DNA of 64,000 bases from Hominisplanchenecus murintestinalis (GCA_004793585.1 SRZB01000005.1:48726-112725), one strand, 5' to 3'. Positions 1 to 9,488 are shown, numbered from the stretch's first letter. Notes: generated from the letters alone by a model not told the origin. A program made the numbers and translations.

Positions 1-1070
1 TAAAAATAAAGGAAACGCAGGTGCGGCAGCTTTTAGCGCCTTTTTGTAAAGTGCATCCGATTGCCGGTATGAAAAATCCTTATCATTATCGGAATAAGGT
101 TCATGCTGTATTTTCTCATGACAAAAAGGGGAATGCCGTATCGGGCGTCTATCAGAAGGGAACACATATCGTAGTTCCGGTAGAACGCTGTATGATTGAG
201 GACGAGAAAGCGGATGAAATCATAGGCAGCATCCGGGGGCTTTTGAAATCTTTTAAAATCAGGACGTATGATGAGGATACCGGGTATGGGCTGCTGCGCC
301 ATGTTTTAGTGCGCCGGGGATTTGCAAGCGGCGAGATATTGGTGGTGCTGGTGACGGCATCGCCTGTTTTTCCATCAAAGAATAATTTCGTGAAAGCATT
401 AAGGAAACTGCATCCGGAAATTACCACGATTGTCCAGAATGTAAACGGACGGGGAACCAGCATGGTGCTGGGAAACCAGGAAAAGACGCTCTATGGAAAA
501 GGCTATATTGAAGATATCCTGTGCGGCTATACGTTCCGCATTTCCCCGAAATCCTTTTATCAGGTCAATCCTGCGCAGACGGAAATCCTGTACAAGAAAG
601 CGATAAAGCTGGCAGGGCTTACAGGGAAAGAGCTGGTGCTGGACGCATACTGCGGGATAGGGACGATTGGGCTGATTGCCAGCCGCGGGGCGGGACAGGT
701 GATTGGCGTAGAGCTGAACAGGGATGCAGTACGGGATGCCGTCGCCAATGCAAAGCGGAATCAGGTGAAGAACGTAAGGTTTTACTGTGCGGATGCAGGG
801 AAATTTATGGTAGATATGGCGGCTGACGGCGTAAAAGCAGATGTGGTGTTTATGGACCCTCCCAGAAGCGGCAGTGATGTGACATTTTTGGATTGTCTGG
901 CAAAGATGGCTCCGAAAAGGGTGGTATATATTTCCTGTGAGCCGGAAAGTCTGGCCAGGGATTTGAAATATTTGAAAAAGAAAGGCTATCAGGCTGAGGG
1001 CGCGTGGCCGGTAGATATGTTTGGGTGGACAGGATGCGTGGAGACCGTGGTAATGCTTTCCCGCAAATAA
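1..1070 (+). CDS. rlmD: 23S rRNA (uracil-5-)-methyltransferase, RlmD/RumA type, 5' end cut by window
   Basis: SAM-dependent methyltransferase that makes 5-methyluridine in rRNA. The reading frame is open to the left edge (the codon at 3-5 is in frame), and the residues before the GTG at 21 fit the family, so that GTG is not the true start; the N-terminal part, including any TRAM domain, lies outside the window. Seen in order: the PYHYRNKV motif of the family, SAM motif I (DAYCGIGTIGL), the MDPPRSG substrate-site motif, and the catalytic-cysteine motif YISCEP followed by LARDL. About 355 codons are present against roughly 450 for full-length members. Whether it modifies U1939 or U747 cannot be decided from sequence; RlmCD-type dual specificity is possible in Firmicutes. 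Confidence 0.9.
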   Translation, partial: KIKETQVRQLLAPFCKVHPIAGMKNPYHYRNKVHAVFSHDKKGNAVSGVYQKGTHIVVPVERCMIEDEKADEIIGSIRGLLKSFKIRTYDEDTGYGLLRHVLVRRGFASGEILVVLVTASPVFPSKNNFVKALRKLHPEITTIVQNVNGRGTSMVLGNQEKTLYGKGYIEDILCGYTFRISPKSFYQVNPAQTEILYKKAIKLAGLTGKELVLDAYCGIGTIGLIASRGAGQVIGVELNRDAVRDAVANAKRNQVKNVRFYCADAGKFMVDMAADGVKADVVFMDPPRSGSDVTFLDCLAKMAPKRVVYISCEPESLARDLKYLKKKGYQAEGAWPVDMFGWTGCVETVVMLSRK

Positions 1071-1092
1071 CGATGTCCAATGAAAGCGTTGG

Positions 1093-1120
1093 TTTACTTT
1101 AGGAATACAAAAATTATAAG
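1093..1120 (+). promoter_or_regulatory. candidate sigma-A promoter for the hybrid kinase gene
   Basis: TTTACT at 1093-1098, a 16-bp spacer and TATAAG at 1115-1120, 55 bp ahead of the start codon. The -10 match is imperfect, so this is a candidate only. Confidence 0.35.
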
Positions 1121-1175
1121 CAGTGTGAATAGAATTTAACAGGCATGAATTCACAAAGCATGGGAGGAAAGGGAA

Positions 1176-4100
1176 ATGTATCATTGCCACATTCATTTCT
1201 ATTTAGTAGGAGGTCTTTGCAGAGAATTTGAAATTATAAAGGAAATGCCGCCGTTGGAACATTTTACGCATGAGTTTTTTGAGAGTGGACAGCCAGAGGA
1301 TATCCTGACGGGCAGGGCGGATGTGATTTTGGCTGATTTGCGTAGTATGGAAGCGGGGGTGGCGCTGCAGGCTCTGGCAGCGGGAAAAACTAAGGAAGCG
1401 GAGCTGATTCTCCTTGCAGATAAGGAGCAGCTTGTGCTTTTGGCAGACAGCCTGGAAGAAGTGAAAGATATATGGACAGCGCCCATGACGGAAGAGGAGA
1501 CCGGGTTCCGCTTTTTGAGATGGCAGCAAAGTTATAAACAGAGTAAGGACTTCTGGGAAACCAGCCAGTACCTGGAGGCGACGATCAACAATGTGCCGAA
1601 TCTCATCTGGTATAAGGATAAACAGGGAATCCATGAGAAGGTGAATGACAGTTTCTGTCAGACGGTGAACAAGACAAAGAAACAGATTGAAGGCCGGGGG
1701 CACGCATATATCTGGGATGTGGAGCAGGATGATCCTGCATGTATTGAATCAGAACGTGAGGTTATGAGCCGGAGGGAAACCTGTGTGTCTGAGGAAACGA
1801 TTCAGACTGGAACAGGGGAGAGGCTTCTTACAACCTATAAGTCTCCGCTGTATGACATTGACGGAAGCGTAATGGGAACCGTGGGCGTGGCAATAGACGT
1901 AACCCAGGAACATGCTTATAAGCAGGAAATCATACAGAAAAACCACACGTTGGAGACGATTTTTACGACTATGGACTGCGGTGTGATGTGCCATACGGTG
2001 GATGGCTCTCATATCCTCAGCATAAACAGGGCAGCGCTGGAAATCCTGGGATATAAGTCCCAAGAGGAGCTTGAGGCGGATGGGTTTGATATGGTGGCTT
2101 CCTCGGTTGTGGCTGAAGATAGAGAGGGGCTGCGGGAATCCATCAGGGAGCTGCAGAAAGAAGGCGACAGTATCAGCGTGGAGTACCGGGTTTGTCATAG
2201 AGACGGGGGAATCCGGCATGTGATGGGGAACGTGAAGCTCTTGAAAGAGAAAGGCGCTCTGCTGTACCAGCGTTTTCTTCTGGATTGTACTGCCCAGAAG
2301 CAGCAGGAAAAGGAAAACGAAAGACGCCAGATGGAACTGATCCATGCGCTGAGCATTGATTATAATCTTGTATGCTTTTTTGACTTGCATACAGGAAAGG
2401 GAAAAGTCCTGCGGATTGATGATGAGAGCGGCAGGCTTGGAGAGATTTTTTCCGGCGTCCTTTCTTTGGAAGAATGCATGGAGGTTTACATACAGAAATT
2501 TGTTTATGAAGAAGATAAGGATATGGTTCGGGAGGCTGCTTCCCGTGCCAGGCTGAAAAGAGAACTGGCAGAAAGCAAACAGTGCTATATGAATTACCGT
2601 GCGTTTAAGAATGGGGAAATGGAATACTTCCAGATGAAAGCGGTGCGCACGGGTACATGGGGAGAGAGCCATTGCATTGTGCTGGGATTCCGCAGTGTAG
2701 ATGAGGAAATGCGCAGTGAGATGGAGAAGAAGAATCTGCTGGAAGATGCTCTCTTACAGGCAAACAGGGCGAGCCATGCGAAAAGTATATTTCTTTCAAA
2801 TATGTCCCATGATATCCGTACGCCAATGAACGCAATCGTCGGTTTCACAGCGCTGGCAATTACCCATGTGGACAGCCGGGAACGTGTGGAAGAGTACCTT
2901 AAGAAAATCATGACGTCAGGAAACCATTTGCTGAGCCTTATTAACGATGTACTGGATATGAGCCGTATTGAGAGCGGCAAGATGCATCTGGAGGAGAAGC
3001 CCTGCCGTCTGCCGGATATTCTTCATGGACTGCGTAATATTGTGCAGGCAGATATTCATGCAAAACAGCTGGAGCTGTACATTGATACGGTGGATGTGAT
3101 AAATGAGGAAATTTACTGCGATAAGCTTCGGCTGAACCAGGTATTTTTAAATCTGCTGAGCAATGCCGTAAAATATACGGGGCCGGGGGGCATTATCAGC
3201 ATGAGGATTATACAGAAACCCGGAGCGCCCGCGGGCTGGGCTGACTATGAATTTCATATCAAGGATACCGGAATCGGCATGAGCGCTGAATTTGTGAAAC
3301 ATATCTTTGAGCCGTTTGAACGGGAAAAGAACACGACAGTCAGCGGAATCCAGGGTACAGGGCTTGGAATGGCGATTACCCAAAATATTGTGGATATGAT
3401 GAACGGCTCCATCTCTGTAAAGAGCGAACAGGGAGTGGGGACAGAGTTCATCGTTGCCGTTACGTTCCGTATCCATGCAGGAAAAAAAGAGCAGCAGGAC
3501 ATCCCGGAGCTTAAGAACTGCAGGGCTTTGGTCGTAGATGATGATTTCAATACCTGCGACAGCGTTTCCTATATGCTGGGGCAGATTGGGATGCGCGCGG
3601 AATGGACGCTGTCAGGAAAAGAGGCAGTGCTGCGTACGCGCCAGGCAGTTATGCGCGGAGATGATTACTGCGTATATATTATTGATTGGCTCCTTCCGGA
3701 TATGAATGGCATTGAAGTTACCAGGAGAATCCGTAAAGAAATGGGGGAGAATGTGCCGATTATCGTTCTGACTGCGTATGACTGGTCGGATGTGGAGGAT
3801 GAAGCTAAGGAGGCCGGTGTTACGGCATTTTGCAGCAAGCCTCTGTTTATGTCAGAACTCAGAAGCTGTCTGTATTCTATTGTGAATACCGAAGAAGAAA
3901 AGATAGTGGATAGCAGCGTGGATATGAAATTCAGTACGGGACACATTCTGCTTGTAGAGGATAATGAGCTGAATCAGGAGATAGCCGTGGAAATCCTGGG
4001 CGACGCAGGATTCTCTACAGATGTGGCAGAAAACGGGAAAATTGCCGTAGAGATGCTGGCGGCTTCTGAACCGGGATATTATCAGCTGGTGCTGATGGAT

Positions 4101-4313
4101 ATCCAGATGCCTGTGATGAACGGATATGAGGCGGCAAAAGCAATCCGTAAACTGGAATCACAAGAGCTGGCTTCAGTGCCGATTCTGGCAATGACAGCCA
4201 ATGCATTTGAAGAGGATAGGCAGGAAGCTTTGCGTTGTGGAATGAACGGACATTTGCCAAAACCAATTGACGTAGAAAATCTGTATAGTACTTTAAAAGA
4301 AATATTAGATTGA
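1176..4313 (+). CDS. hybrid sensor histidine kinase with PAS domains and two C-terminal receivers
   Basis: Two-component hybrid kinase of 1,045 residues with no evident membrane segment, so probably cytoplasmic. Order of domains: an N-terminal receiver-like region (about 1-115), PAS-like regions near 130-245, 258-375 and 385-520, HisKA with SHDIRTPMN (phospho-acceptor His545), HATPase_c with the N box NQVFLNLLSNAVKY near 653, G1 DTGIGM near 696 and G2 GTGLGM near 727. Receiver 1 starts at LVVDDD (about 786) with acceptor Asp837 and Lys888; receiver 2 starts at LLVEDN (about 924) with Asp975 in LMDIQMPVMNG. The ATG follows a GGGAGG site at 1162-1167. No output-domain regulator is adjacent, so the phosphorelay target is unknown. 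The ligand is also unknown. Confidence 0.92.
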   Translation: MYHCHIHFYLVGGLCREFEIIKEMPPLEHFTHEFFESGQPEDILTGRADVILADLRSMEAGVALQALAAGKTKEAELILLADKEQLVLLADSLEEVKDIWTAPMTEEETGFRFLRWQQSYKQSKDFWETSQYLEATINNVPNLIWYKDKQGIHEKVNDSFCQTVNKTKKQIEGRGHAYIWDVEQDDPACIESEREVMSRRETCVSEETIQTGTGERLLTTYKSPLYDIDGSVMGTVGVAIDVTQEHAYKQEIIQKNHTLETIFTTMDCGVMCHTVDGSHILSINRAALEILGYKSQEELEADGFDMVASSVVAEDREGLRESIRELQKEGDSISVEYRVCHRDGGIRHVMGNVKLLKEKGALLYQRFLLDCTAQKQQEKENERRQMELIHALSIDYNLVCFFDLHTGKGKVLRIDDESGRLGEIFSGVLSLEECMEVYIQKFVYEEDKDMVREAASRARLKRELAESKQCYMNYRAFKNGEMEYFQMKAVRTGTWGESHCIVLGFRSVDEEMRSEMEKKNLLEDALLQANRASHAKSIFLSNMSHDIRTPMNAIVGFTALAITHVDSRERVEEYLKKIMTSGNHLLSLINDVLDMSRIESGKMHLEEKPCRLPDILHGLRNIVQADIHAKQLELYIDTVDVINEEIYCDKLRLNQVFLNLLSNAVKYTGPGGIISMRIIQKPGAPAGWADYEFHIKDTGIGMSAEFVKHIFEPFEREKNTTVSGIQGTGLGMAITQNIVDMMNGSISVKSEQGVGTEFIVAVTFRIHAGKKEQQDIPELKNCRALVVDDDFNTCDSVSYMLGQIGMRAEWTLSGKEAVLRTRQAVMRGDDYCVYIIDWLLPDMNGIEVTRRIRKEMGENVPIIVLTAYDWSDVEDEAKEAGVTAFCSKPLFMSELRSCLYSIVNTEEEKIVDSSVDMKFSTGHILLVEDNELNQEIAVEILGDAGFSTDVAENGKIAVEMLAASEPGYYQLVLMDIQMPVMNGYEAAKAIRKLESQELASVPILAMTANAFEEDRQEALRCGMNGHLPKPIDVENLYSTLKEILD

Positions 4314-4370
4314 ACAGACGTATAATCTGCCGGGAATCATGAAATAATGAATATAAAAGAAAGAACAAAA

Positions 4371-4406
4371 GAAGCGGGATTTCAAAATGGAATCCCGCTT
4401 CTTTTT
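4371..4406 (+). terminator. intrinsic terminator or attenuator hairpin ahead of the permease gene
   Basis: Perfect 11-bp stem: GAAGCGGGATT at 4371-4381 pairs with AATCCCGCTTC at 4391-4401, followed by TTTTTG. It ends the kinase transcript. Only 29 bp lie between it and the permease ATG, and a TATAAT (4321-4326) lies upstream of it, so it may instead act as a leader attenuator for the sugar-acid operon. Confidence 0.75.
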
Positions 4407-4435
4407 GTACAAAGTGGTGAGAGGAGAATGATTCT

Positions 4436-5797
4436 ATGGCAGAGGAAGCGTTGGCTTTAGACCCTGTCCGTCTGATGATAGCGGCGGCGGTGGGGCTTGT
4501 GATTCTGTTGGTATTAATCATCAAATTTAAGATTCAGGCAATGGTTTCTATTTTGATTGGAGCGATTGCAATTGGGCTTCTGGCGGGTATGCCTTTTGAA
4601 AATATTATAACGGCGGTCAATGACGGCATTGGGAATACGCTAAAGGGGATTGCGCTTCTGGTAGGGCTTGGCTCCATGTTTGGGGCGATTCTGGAAGTAT
4701 CGGGCGGCGCCCAGAGCCTGGCGGTGACGATGGTAAAGTATTTTGGGGACAAAAAAGCGGCGTGGGCGCTTGGAATTACGGGACTTGTAATAGCGATGCC
4801 GGTATTTTTTGACGCGGGACTGATAATCCTGATTCCGCTTGCTTTTTCCCTGGCAAAGAGAACGAATCGCTCTTCTCTGTTTTATGCGGTTCCGCTGCTG
4901 GCGGGGCTTGCTGTGGGACATGCCTATATCCCGCCTACGCCGGGGCCAGTGCTGGTGGCAAATCTGCTGGGCGTAGAACTTGGCTGGGTGATTCTGGTCG
5001 GTATTGCGTGTGGCGTTGTGGCAATGATTGCCGCGGGGCCCATATGGGGTTCTATCTGCGGCAATCGATATAATATCCCGGTTCCGGAACATGTGGCGAA
5101 CCAGGAGGATTTTGATGAATCTAAGCTTCCGAGCTTTTGGACAATTGTAGGTATTATTCTGATTCCTCTGATATTGATTATCCTGGATTCTGTTTCAGGG
5201 GTGGTTCCTGCTTTTGGGGGACTGGCTCCGGTGTTTGCATTTTTGGGGGAACCTTTTGTAGCGCTTCTGATTGCTACAGTGGCAGCTATGGCTATCCTGG
5301 GGCTGCGGCATGGATATACGCTGGAGGATTTGGAAAAAGTAATGACAAAATCTTTGGAGCCTACCGGGCTGATTCTTCTGGTGACGGCCTGCGGCGGTGT
5401 GCTGCGGTACATGCTGCAGTATTCGGGGCTTGGGGATGTGATTGGAAATGCAGTGGCGTCTGCAAACCTTCCGATTGTGGTAGTGGCTTTTGTGGTAGCG
5501 GCGCTGGTGCGTATCTGTGTAGGGTCGGCAACCGTGGCCATGACGATGGCGGCGGGAATCATTGCGGCCATGCCTGGAATTTCGGATTTACCGCCGCTGT
5601 ATCTGGCATGTACCACTGCGGCAGTCGCGGGAGGTGCAACCGTGTGTTCTCATTTTAACGACTCCGGGTTCTGGCTGGTGAAATCTTTGGTTGGCATGGA
5701 TGAAAAAACGACGTTAAAGACCTGGACGGTTATGGAAACACTTGTAGGAGGCGTAGGATTTTTGGTGGCATTGGTGATATCGTTCTTTGCAGGATAA
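4436..5797 (+). CDS. GntP-family gluconate/sugar-acid permease
   Basis: Membrane transporter of 453 residues, all-helical and hydrophobic, matching the gluconate:H+ symporter (GntP) family. Diagnostic stretches include GIALLVGLGSMFGAILEVSGG (split around residue 70-90), MPVFFDAGLIILIPL, PPTPGPVLVANLLG, and a C-terminal GGATVCSHFNDSGFWLV. It is the first gene of the sugar-acid operon; the dehydratase starts 19 bp after its stop. The ATG at 4436 follows GAGAGGAG. The downstream enzymes imply uptake of an aldonate such as gluconate or a related acid, but the sequence does not fix the substrate; GntP members can also carry D-serine or other hydroxy acids. Confidence 0.9.
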   Translation: MAEEALALDPVRLMIAAAVGLVILLVLIIKFKIQAMVSILIGAIAIGLLAGMPFENIITAVNDGIGNTLKGIALLVGLGSMFGAILEVSGGAQSLAVTMVKYFGDKKAAWALGITGLVIAMPVFFDAGLIILIPLAFSLAKRTNRSSLFYAVPLLAGLAVGHAYIPPTPGPVLVANLLGVELGWVILVGIACGVVAMIAAGPIWGSICGNRYNIPVPEHVANQEDFDESKLPSFWTIVGIILIPLILIILDSVSGVVPAFGGLAPVFAFLGEPFVALLIATVAAMAILGLRHGYTLEDLEKVMTKSLEPTGLILLVTACGGVLRYMLQYSGLGDVIGNAVASANLPIVVVAFVVAALVRICVGSATVAMTMAAGIIAAMPGISDLPPLYLACTTAAVAGGATVCSHFNDSGFWLVKSLVGMDEKTTLKTWTVMETLVGGVGFLVALVISFFAG

Positions 5798-5816
5798 CTG
5801 CAGAAAGGAGAGTTTT

Positions 5817-7580
5817 ATGGAATTAGTAAGCCAGAAAATGCGTAAGCTGGCGCCGGAGCTGGACCCGCTGCGCATTGGGACAGGGTGGCGCCTGGAGGAT
5901 TTGGAGAAGCCTCAAGTATTGATAGAGAGCACCTTTGGCGACAGCCATCCGGGCAGCAGGCATCTGGATCTGTTGGTAAAGGAGGTGCGCAAAGGCGTAG
6001 AACAGGCGGGAGGATATGGAGCCAGGTATTTCTGCACTGATATCTGCGACGGGGAAAGCCAGGGGACGGACGGTATCAATTATAGTCTGGCAAGCCGTGA
6101 GATGATTGCAAATATGATTGAAATCCACGCAAATGCCACGCCGTTCGATGCGGGAGTATATCTGGCAAGCTGCGATAAAGGAATGCCGGGAAACCTGATG
6201 GGGCTGGCGAGGGTAAATATTCCTTCCGTCGTAGTTCCGGGCGGGACGATGAATGCGGGACCTGAAATGCTGACTTTGGAGCAGCTGGGGATGTACAGTG
6301 CGAGGCATCAGAGGGGGGAAATTAATGAGGAAAAGCTAAACTGGGCAAAATGTAATGCATGTCCGGGAAGCGGCGCCTGTTCTTTTATCGGAACGGCTTC
6401 TACGATGCAGATTATGGCAGAGGCTCTGGGGCTGGCGCTTCCGGGGAGCGCGCTAATGCCGGCTGAAAGCCCGGATTTGCTCACTTATGCACGGCAGGCG
6501 GGGGAACTGGCCGTGAAACTGGCACAGACGCCGGGGATGCGCCCGGGGGATATCGTTACGATGGACAGTTTCGAAAATGCGATACTCGTCCATGCCGCGA
6601 TTTCGGGAAGTACGAACTGCCTTCTCCATATCCCGGCAGTAGCGTATGAGTTTGGGCTGGAGATTACAGGGGATACGTTTGACAGGCTTCACCGGAATGC
6701 CAGGTATCTGCTAAATATACGTCCCGCGGGGCACTGGCCGGCAGAGTGTTTCTATTACGCAGGCGGAGTTCCGGCGATTATGGAAGAAATTAAACAGCAC
6801 CTTCATCTGGAGGCAAAGACGGTTACCGGGCGCACGCTGGGAGAAAACCTGGAAAGGCTGAGGAAAGATGGATTTTATGACAGGTGCGGAGAATGGCTTC
6901 AGAAATTTGGTGAGAGATACGGTGTTTCTATTAAAAAAGAGGACGTCATACGGCCTTATGAGAAAGCGATTGGTACGGATGGAAGCATTGCCGTGCTGCG
7001 GGGAAACCTGGCTCCGGAGGGAGCGGTGATTAAGCATACGGCATGTCCGAGGGAAATGTTTCAGGCAGTTCTCCGGGCGAAACCATTTGACAGTGAGGAA
7101 GAATGCCTGGACGCAGTGCTTCACCATAAGGTTCAGAAAGGGGACGCGGTGTTTATCCGGTATGAAGGGCCGAAAGCCAGTGGAATGCCGGAGATGTTCT
7201 ACACCTCGGAAGCAATCAGCAGTGATCAGGAGCTGGGAAAAAGTATTGCATTGATTACAGATGGAAGATTTTCAGGCGCGTCTACGGGTCCGGTTATCGG
7301 CCACTGCAGCCCGGAGGCTCTGGACGGAGGGCCGATTGCACTGGTGGAAGAGGACGATTTGATTGAAATAGATGTGTTTGGGAGAAAGCTGAATATCATT
7401 GGCATTCATGGAGAGCAGATGACGCCGGAAGAGGTGGAGAAGGTTCTGGAGGAACGGAGGAAGTGTTGGAGGCCAAGGGAGCCTAAGTATAAGAGCGGTG
7501 TGCTGCGCCTGTTCAGCGAACATGCAGCCAGTCCTATGAAGGGGGCATACCTGGAATTTGAAGAAAGGAATAGCAGATAA
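5817..7580 (+). CDS. IlvD/Edd-family sugar-acid dehydratase
   Basis: Fe-S dehydratase of 587 residues. Start chosen at ATG 5817, 9 bp after AAAGGAG; an in-frame ATG at 5787 would lie inside the permease gene and lacks a site. Family motifs: FCTDICDGESQGTDG near 72-86, SCDKGMPGNLMGLARVN with Cys119, and CNACPGSGACSF with Cys182/Cys188, the expected iron-sulfur ligands. The C-terminal part carries ITDGRFSGASTGPVIGH, the usual active-site loop. The context (permease, KDG kinase and KDPG aldolase, no branched-chain genes) points to an aldonate dehydratase producing 2-keto-3-deoxy-acid rather than dihydroxy-acid dehydratase of isoleucine/valine synthesis. Gluconate, galactonate or xylonate as the substrate cannot be distinguished here. 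Confidence 0.87.
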   Translation: MELVSQKMRKLAPELDPLRIGTGWRLEDLEKPQVLIESTFGDSHPGSRHLDLLVKEVRKGVEQAGGYGARYFCTDICDGESQGTDGINYSLASREMIANMIEIHANATPFDAGVYLASCDKGMPGNLMGLARVNIPSVVVPGGTMNAGPEMLTLEQLGMYSARHQRGEINEEKLNWAKCNACPGSGACSFIGTASTMQIMAEALGLALPGSALMPAESPDLLTYARQAGELAVKLAQTPGMRPGDIVTMDSFENAILVHAAISGSTNCLLHIPAVAYEFGLEITGDTFDRLHRNARYLLNIRPAGHWPAECFYYAGGVPAIMEEIKQHLHLEAKTVTGRTLGENLERLRKDGFYDRCGEWLQKFGERYGVSIKKEDVIRPYEKAIGTDGSIAVLRGNLAPEGAVIKHTACPREMFQAVLRAKPFDSEEECLDAVLHHKVQKGDAVFIRYEGPKASGMPEMFYTSEAISSDQELGKSIALITDGRFSGASTGPVIGHCSPEALDGGPIALVEEDDLIEIDVFGRKLNIIGIHGEQMTPEEVEKVLEERRKCWRPREPKYKSGVLRLFSEHAASPMKGAYLEFEERNSR

Positions 7581-7581
7581 T

Positions 7582-8241
7582 ATGAGCCTATCAATAGCAG
7601 ATAAAATAAGAGAATGGGGCGTTGTCCCGGTGGTTGTCCTGCAGCGGGCAAAGGACGCAGAACCCTTAGCAGAAGCGCTGTGCGACGGAGGGCTGCCCTG
7701 TGCGGAAATTACGTTCCGCACGGTGGCGGCGCAGGAGGGGATTCATATCATGGCAGAGAAGTTCCCGGATATGCTGGTGGGGGCGGGAACTGTGCTCTCC
7801 AGGCAGCAGGTGGACGCTGCAACAGGAGCGGGAGCGAAGTTTATCGTAAGCCCGGGGTTTGACGCGGAAGTCGTGGACTACTGCCTTGGGAGAGAAATCC
7901 CGGTATTTCCGGGCTGTGTTACGCCTTCCGAAGCAGCACAGGCGGTCAAAAGAGGGATGCAGGCAGTAAAGTTTTTCCCGGCGGAATCGTTTGGAGGGGC
8001 GGCGGCTATCAAGGCGTTGTCTGCACCTTATACGGGGTTACACTTTATTCCTACAGGCGGTATCGCGCCTGAGAATTTGGAAAAGTATCTGGGATGCAGT
8101 TCGGTTATTGCCTGTGGAGGGAGCTGGATGGTGAAAGGAAACTTGATTGAAGAGGGAAAATTTGATGAAATCAAACGGCTTGCCACCGAGGCAGTGAAGC
8201 TGGCAGCCAAAATCCGAGGAGCCAAAGGAGGAGAGCTATGA
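7582..8241 (+). CDS. eda: 2-keto-3-deoxy-6-phosphogluconate (KDPG/KHG) aldolase
   Basis: Class I aldolase that splits KDPG into pyruvate and glyceraldehyde-3-phosphate. TIM-barrel protein of 219 residues, close to the family norm. The ATG at 7582 is one base after the dehydratase stop and follows AAGAAAGGA; the TTG at 7558 is inside that gene. Motifs: AEITFRT with the catalytic glutamate, VGAGTVL, SPGFDAEV, FPGCVTPSE, and VKFFPAE with the Schiff-base Lys130. The next gene overlaps its stop by four bases (ATGA), so translation is probably coupled. Confidence 0.93.
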   Translation: MSLSIADKIREWGVVPVVVLQRAKDAEPLAEALCDGGLPCAEITFRTVAAQEGIHIMAEKFPDMLVGAGTVLSRQQVDAATGAGAKFIVSPGFDAEVVDYCLGREIPVFPGCVTPSEAAQAVKRGMQAVKFFPAESFGGAAAIKALSAPYTGLHFIPTGGIAPENLEKYLGCSSVIACGGSWMVKGNLIEEGKFDEIKRLATEAVKLAAKIRGAKGGEL

Positions 8242-9335
8242 ATCTGGATGTAAGGCCTGCAGACGAGTGCAAATATGATGCGGTATCTCTGGGAGAAGTT
8301 ATGCTCCGTCTCGATCCGGGAGAGGGCAGAATCCGCACTGCCCGTTCCTTCCGCGTATGGGAAGGAGGCGGGGAGTATAACGTTATCCGGGGTCTGAGAA
8401 AATGCTTTGGGATGCGGACGGCTGTGCTTACAGCGCTTGCCGGAAATGAGGTGGGAATGCTGCTGGAGGACTTGATGCTTCAAGGGGGCGTGGATACCTC
8501 GCTGATCCGTTGGATGGAAACAGATGGAATTGGGCGCGTCTGCCGGAATGGGCTGAATTTTACAGAGAGGGGATTTGGTATCCGCGGAGCGGTGGGATGT
8601 TCTGACAGGGCAAATACGGCGGTTTCTAAAGCAGTTCCCGGAGATTTCGATTTTGACTATATTTTTGGTAAACTGGGTGTGCGGTGGCTTCATACGGGAG
8701 GAATCTATGCGGCTTTGTCAGAGCAGTCTTGCGAAACGGTTTTGGCGGCGATTAAGACTGCAAAGAAGTATGGTACAATCGTTTCCTATGATTTGAACTA
8801 CCGTCCGTCTATGTGGAGCGCAATTGGCGGAAAGGCGAAGGCACAGGAGGTAAACAAAGAAATTGCAAAATATGTGGACGTCATGATAGGAAATGAAGAA
8901 GATTTCACCGCCTGTCTGGGATTTGAGATTGAAGGCAACGATGCCGAACTCAAAGCGTTGAACCTGGAGGGATATAAAAAGATGATAAACCAGGCGGCAA
9001 AAACCTATCCCAATTTCAAGGCAGTAGCGACAACTCTCCGTGAGGTAAAGACCGCTACAGTCAACGACTGGAGCGCCATCTGCTGGGCAGACGGACAGAT
9101 ATACAAAGCGCGGGACTACAAAGGGCTGGAAATCATGGATCGCGTGGGCGGAGGAGATTCCTTTGCTTCGGGACTGATTTACGGGCTGCTGATGACGGGA
9201 GACGCGGAACAGGCGGTAAACTATGGCGCGGCGCACGGCGCGCTTGCCATGACTACGCCCGGCGATACGACGATGGCGGTAAAGAAAGAAGTGGAAGCTG
9301 TCATGGGCGGCGCGGGAGCCAGGGTGCAGCGGTAG
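8238..9335 (+). CDS. kdgK: 2-keto-3-deoxygluconate kinase, PfkB family
   Basis: PfkB/ribokinase-type sugar kinase of 365 residues that would phosphorylate 2-keto-3-deoxy-acid to the aldolase substrate. The C-terminal signature is DRVGGGDSFASGLIYGL, with catalytic base Asp307; an N-terminal GGGEYNVIRGL matches the substrate-lid region. Start ATG 8238 overlaps the aldolase stop and follows GGAGGAG. Together with the unphosphorylated-acid dehydratase this gives the semi-phosphorylative Entner-Doudoroff order: dehydrate, phosphorylate, cleave. The kinase substrate is inferred from context. Confidence 0.9.
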   Translation: MNLDVRPADECKYDAVSLGEVMLRLDPGEGRIRTARSFRVWEGGGEYNVIRGLRKCFGMRTAVLTALAGNEVGMLLEDLMLQGGVDTSLIRWMETDGIGRVCRNGLNFTERGFGIRGAVGCSDRANTAVSKAVPGDFDFDYIFGKLGVRWLHTGGIYAALSEQSCETVLAAIKTAKKYGTIVSYDLNYRPSMWSAIGGKAKAQEVNKEIAKYVDVMIGNEEDFTACLGFEIEGNDAELKALNLEGYKKMINQAAKTYPNFKAVATTLREVKTATVNDWSAICWADGQIYKARDYKGLEIMDRVGGGDSFASGLIYGLLMTGDAEQAVNYGAAHGALAMTTPGDTTMAVKKEVEAVMGGAGARVQR

Positions 9336-9355
9336 AAAAGAAACCTCCGGGGAAG

Positions 9356-9378
9356 GAAGCCGAAGGCTGAACTGTTAC
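9356..9378. repeat. solo end of the GTAACAGTTCAGCC mobile-element family
   Basis: GAAGCCGAAGGCTGAACTGTTAC matches one end of the full copies at 19460-19602 (as its complement) and 37490-37632. The rest of the element is missing. It sits just after the KDG kinase gene. Confidence 0.6.
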
Positions 9379-9430
9379 CGGGAAATCAAAAAAGTTTAGA
9401 TTCTATGTGGAAAAGAGTATGCTGATTGGG

Positions 9431-9436
9431 TATAAT
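9431..9436 (+). promoter_or_regulatory. -10 box TATAAT ahead of the AAA-ATPase-like gene
   Basis: A perfect TATAAT 52 bp before the start codon at 9489. No good -35 is seen at the right distance, so the promoter may need an activator. Confidence 0.4.
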
Positions 9437-9488
9437 AGAAGCAGTCTAAGACAGCAGGAAAAAGAAACGGAAGAGAGGGGGCGCTTCT

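Noticed and set aside
399..1196. 265-codon minus-strand frame opposite the rRNA methyltransferase
   Set aside because: Antisense shadow of a well-supported gene; no homology features or ribosome site.
5787..5816. Upstream start for the dehydratase gene
   Set aside because: Lies inside the permease coding sequence without a ribosome site; the ATG at 5817 follows AAAGGAG.
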